DNA from: Alentia gelatinosa
Taxonomy: Eukaryota > Annelida > Polychaeta > Phyllodocida > Polynoidae
Reading direction: 5' to 3'
Assembly (NCBI GenBank): GCA_950022655.1
Contig: OX465584.1
Location: 8,275,124-8,339,123, forward strand
Length of the DNA stretch: 64,000 nt
Below, piece by piece: positions 63,791 to 64,000 of the stretch. Both the position numbers and the translations under genes were made by a program. The notes beneath the pieces are model-generated. The model was given only the letters and a program-made list of their open reading frames with translations. It searched no databases and had not been told where the DNA came from. Within the stretch, counting starts at the first letter, position 1, and the number at the start of each line of letters is the position of its first letter.

Positions 63791-64000
63791 GAGACTTATG
63801 TACCTGAGACAGGTGTACTTCGCACTTTACTTCGCATAGGAGGCCAGCAAGCATGATAACATGATTACCCCTCACCTCAAGGGTACTTGAGTCCCTGGAT
63901 GATTGTTCAATGTCACTATGTCTGAGATTATGTACCAGGTGTGTCCTCCCATGTGAATCAAATTCGCCATTTTCCCTTGAGACTGATAAAAGCACTTTGC
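63791..64000. other. window end, no gene recognised
   Basis: ATGTGAATCAAATTCGCC near 63950 is weakly like the arm at 63550, so the inverted-repeat family may continue past the window. Confidence 0.35.

Overview
This window reads as intergenic or intronic DNA from a repeat-rich animal genome. No intact protein-coding gene, rRNA gene or functional tRNA gene could be supported. The evidence for an animal is: tRNA-derived SINEs with a TTTAACGTCC 3' region, a non-LTR reverse-transcriptase relic, an LTR-retrotransposon end, TTAGGG-like interstitial telomeric sequence, CpG-rich promoter-like patches with CACGTG, ETS and YY1-type words, and very many minisatellites. The SINE type and density of palindromic elements suggest a marine invertebrate, perhaps a mollusc or another lophotrochozoan. 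That placement is an inference with low confidence.

Layout. 1-3 kb holds two promoter-like patches and the first fold-back element. 3.7-4.6 kb is a microsatellite, SINEs and a TIR element. 5.2-10.1 kb is palindromic repeats, a reverse-transcriptase fragment near 6.1 kb and the first two-module elements. 10.8-20.7 kb contains hAT-like, TAA-flanked and two-module elements, a nested SINE at 17.4-18.2 kb and a minisatellite at 14.6-15.4 kb. 20.9-27.2 kb and 31.9-34.7 kb are nearly continuous minisatellite and microsatellite DNA, and 27.9-31.8 kb is palindromic elements. 35.7-46.8 kb is dense in nested elements: a 783-bp palindrome at 40.9-41.7 kb, a three-layer nest at 44.5-45.7 kb and an LTR at 46.3-46.8 kb. 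48.3-49.05 kb is an extremely G-rich 11-bp minisatellite. 49.2-55.6 kb mixes hAT-like, pogo-like and SINE copies with 32-, 40- and 35-bp minisatellites. 56.9-63.8 kb has a TAA-group element, more fold-backs, a SINE, a CpG-rich promoter-like patch at 60.3-60.7 kb, a 30-bp minisatellite and a second promoter-like patch at 63.35 kb.

The most interesting content is a set of non-autonomous mobile elements. (1) A two-module family in about fifteen places, counting fragments. Module 1 is bounded by ATCTCACCCCTGG and its inverse. Module 2 is a long hairpin whose loop always resembles TTCACTCGGCTTCGCCTCGTGAA, while its arms differ between subfamilies yet stay self-complementary. One copy sits in a minisatellite with no target-site duplication, so a Helitron/Helentron-type origin is plausible. 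(2) A 48-50-bp hairpin beginning TTGACGCGTAGTAATA that sits at the centre of several unrelated palindromes. (3) Palindromic elements with AGGCCTGTTTCCACTG-type termini, mostly flanked by TAA. The long open frames in the window come from minisatellites whose repeat units lack stop codons.
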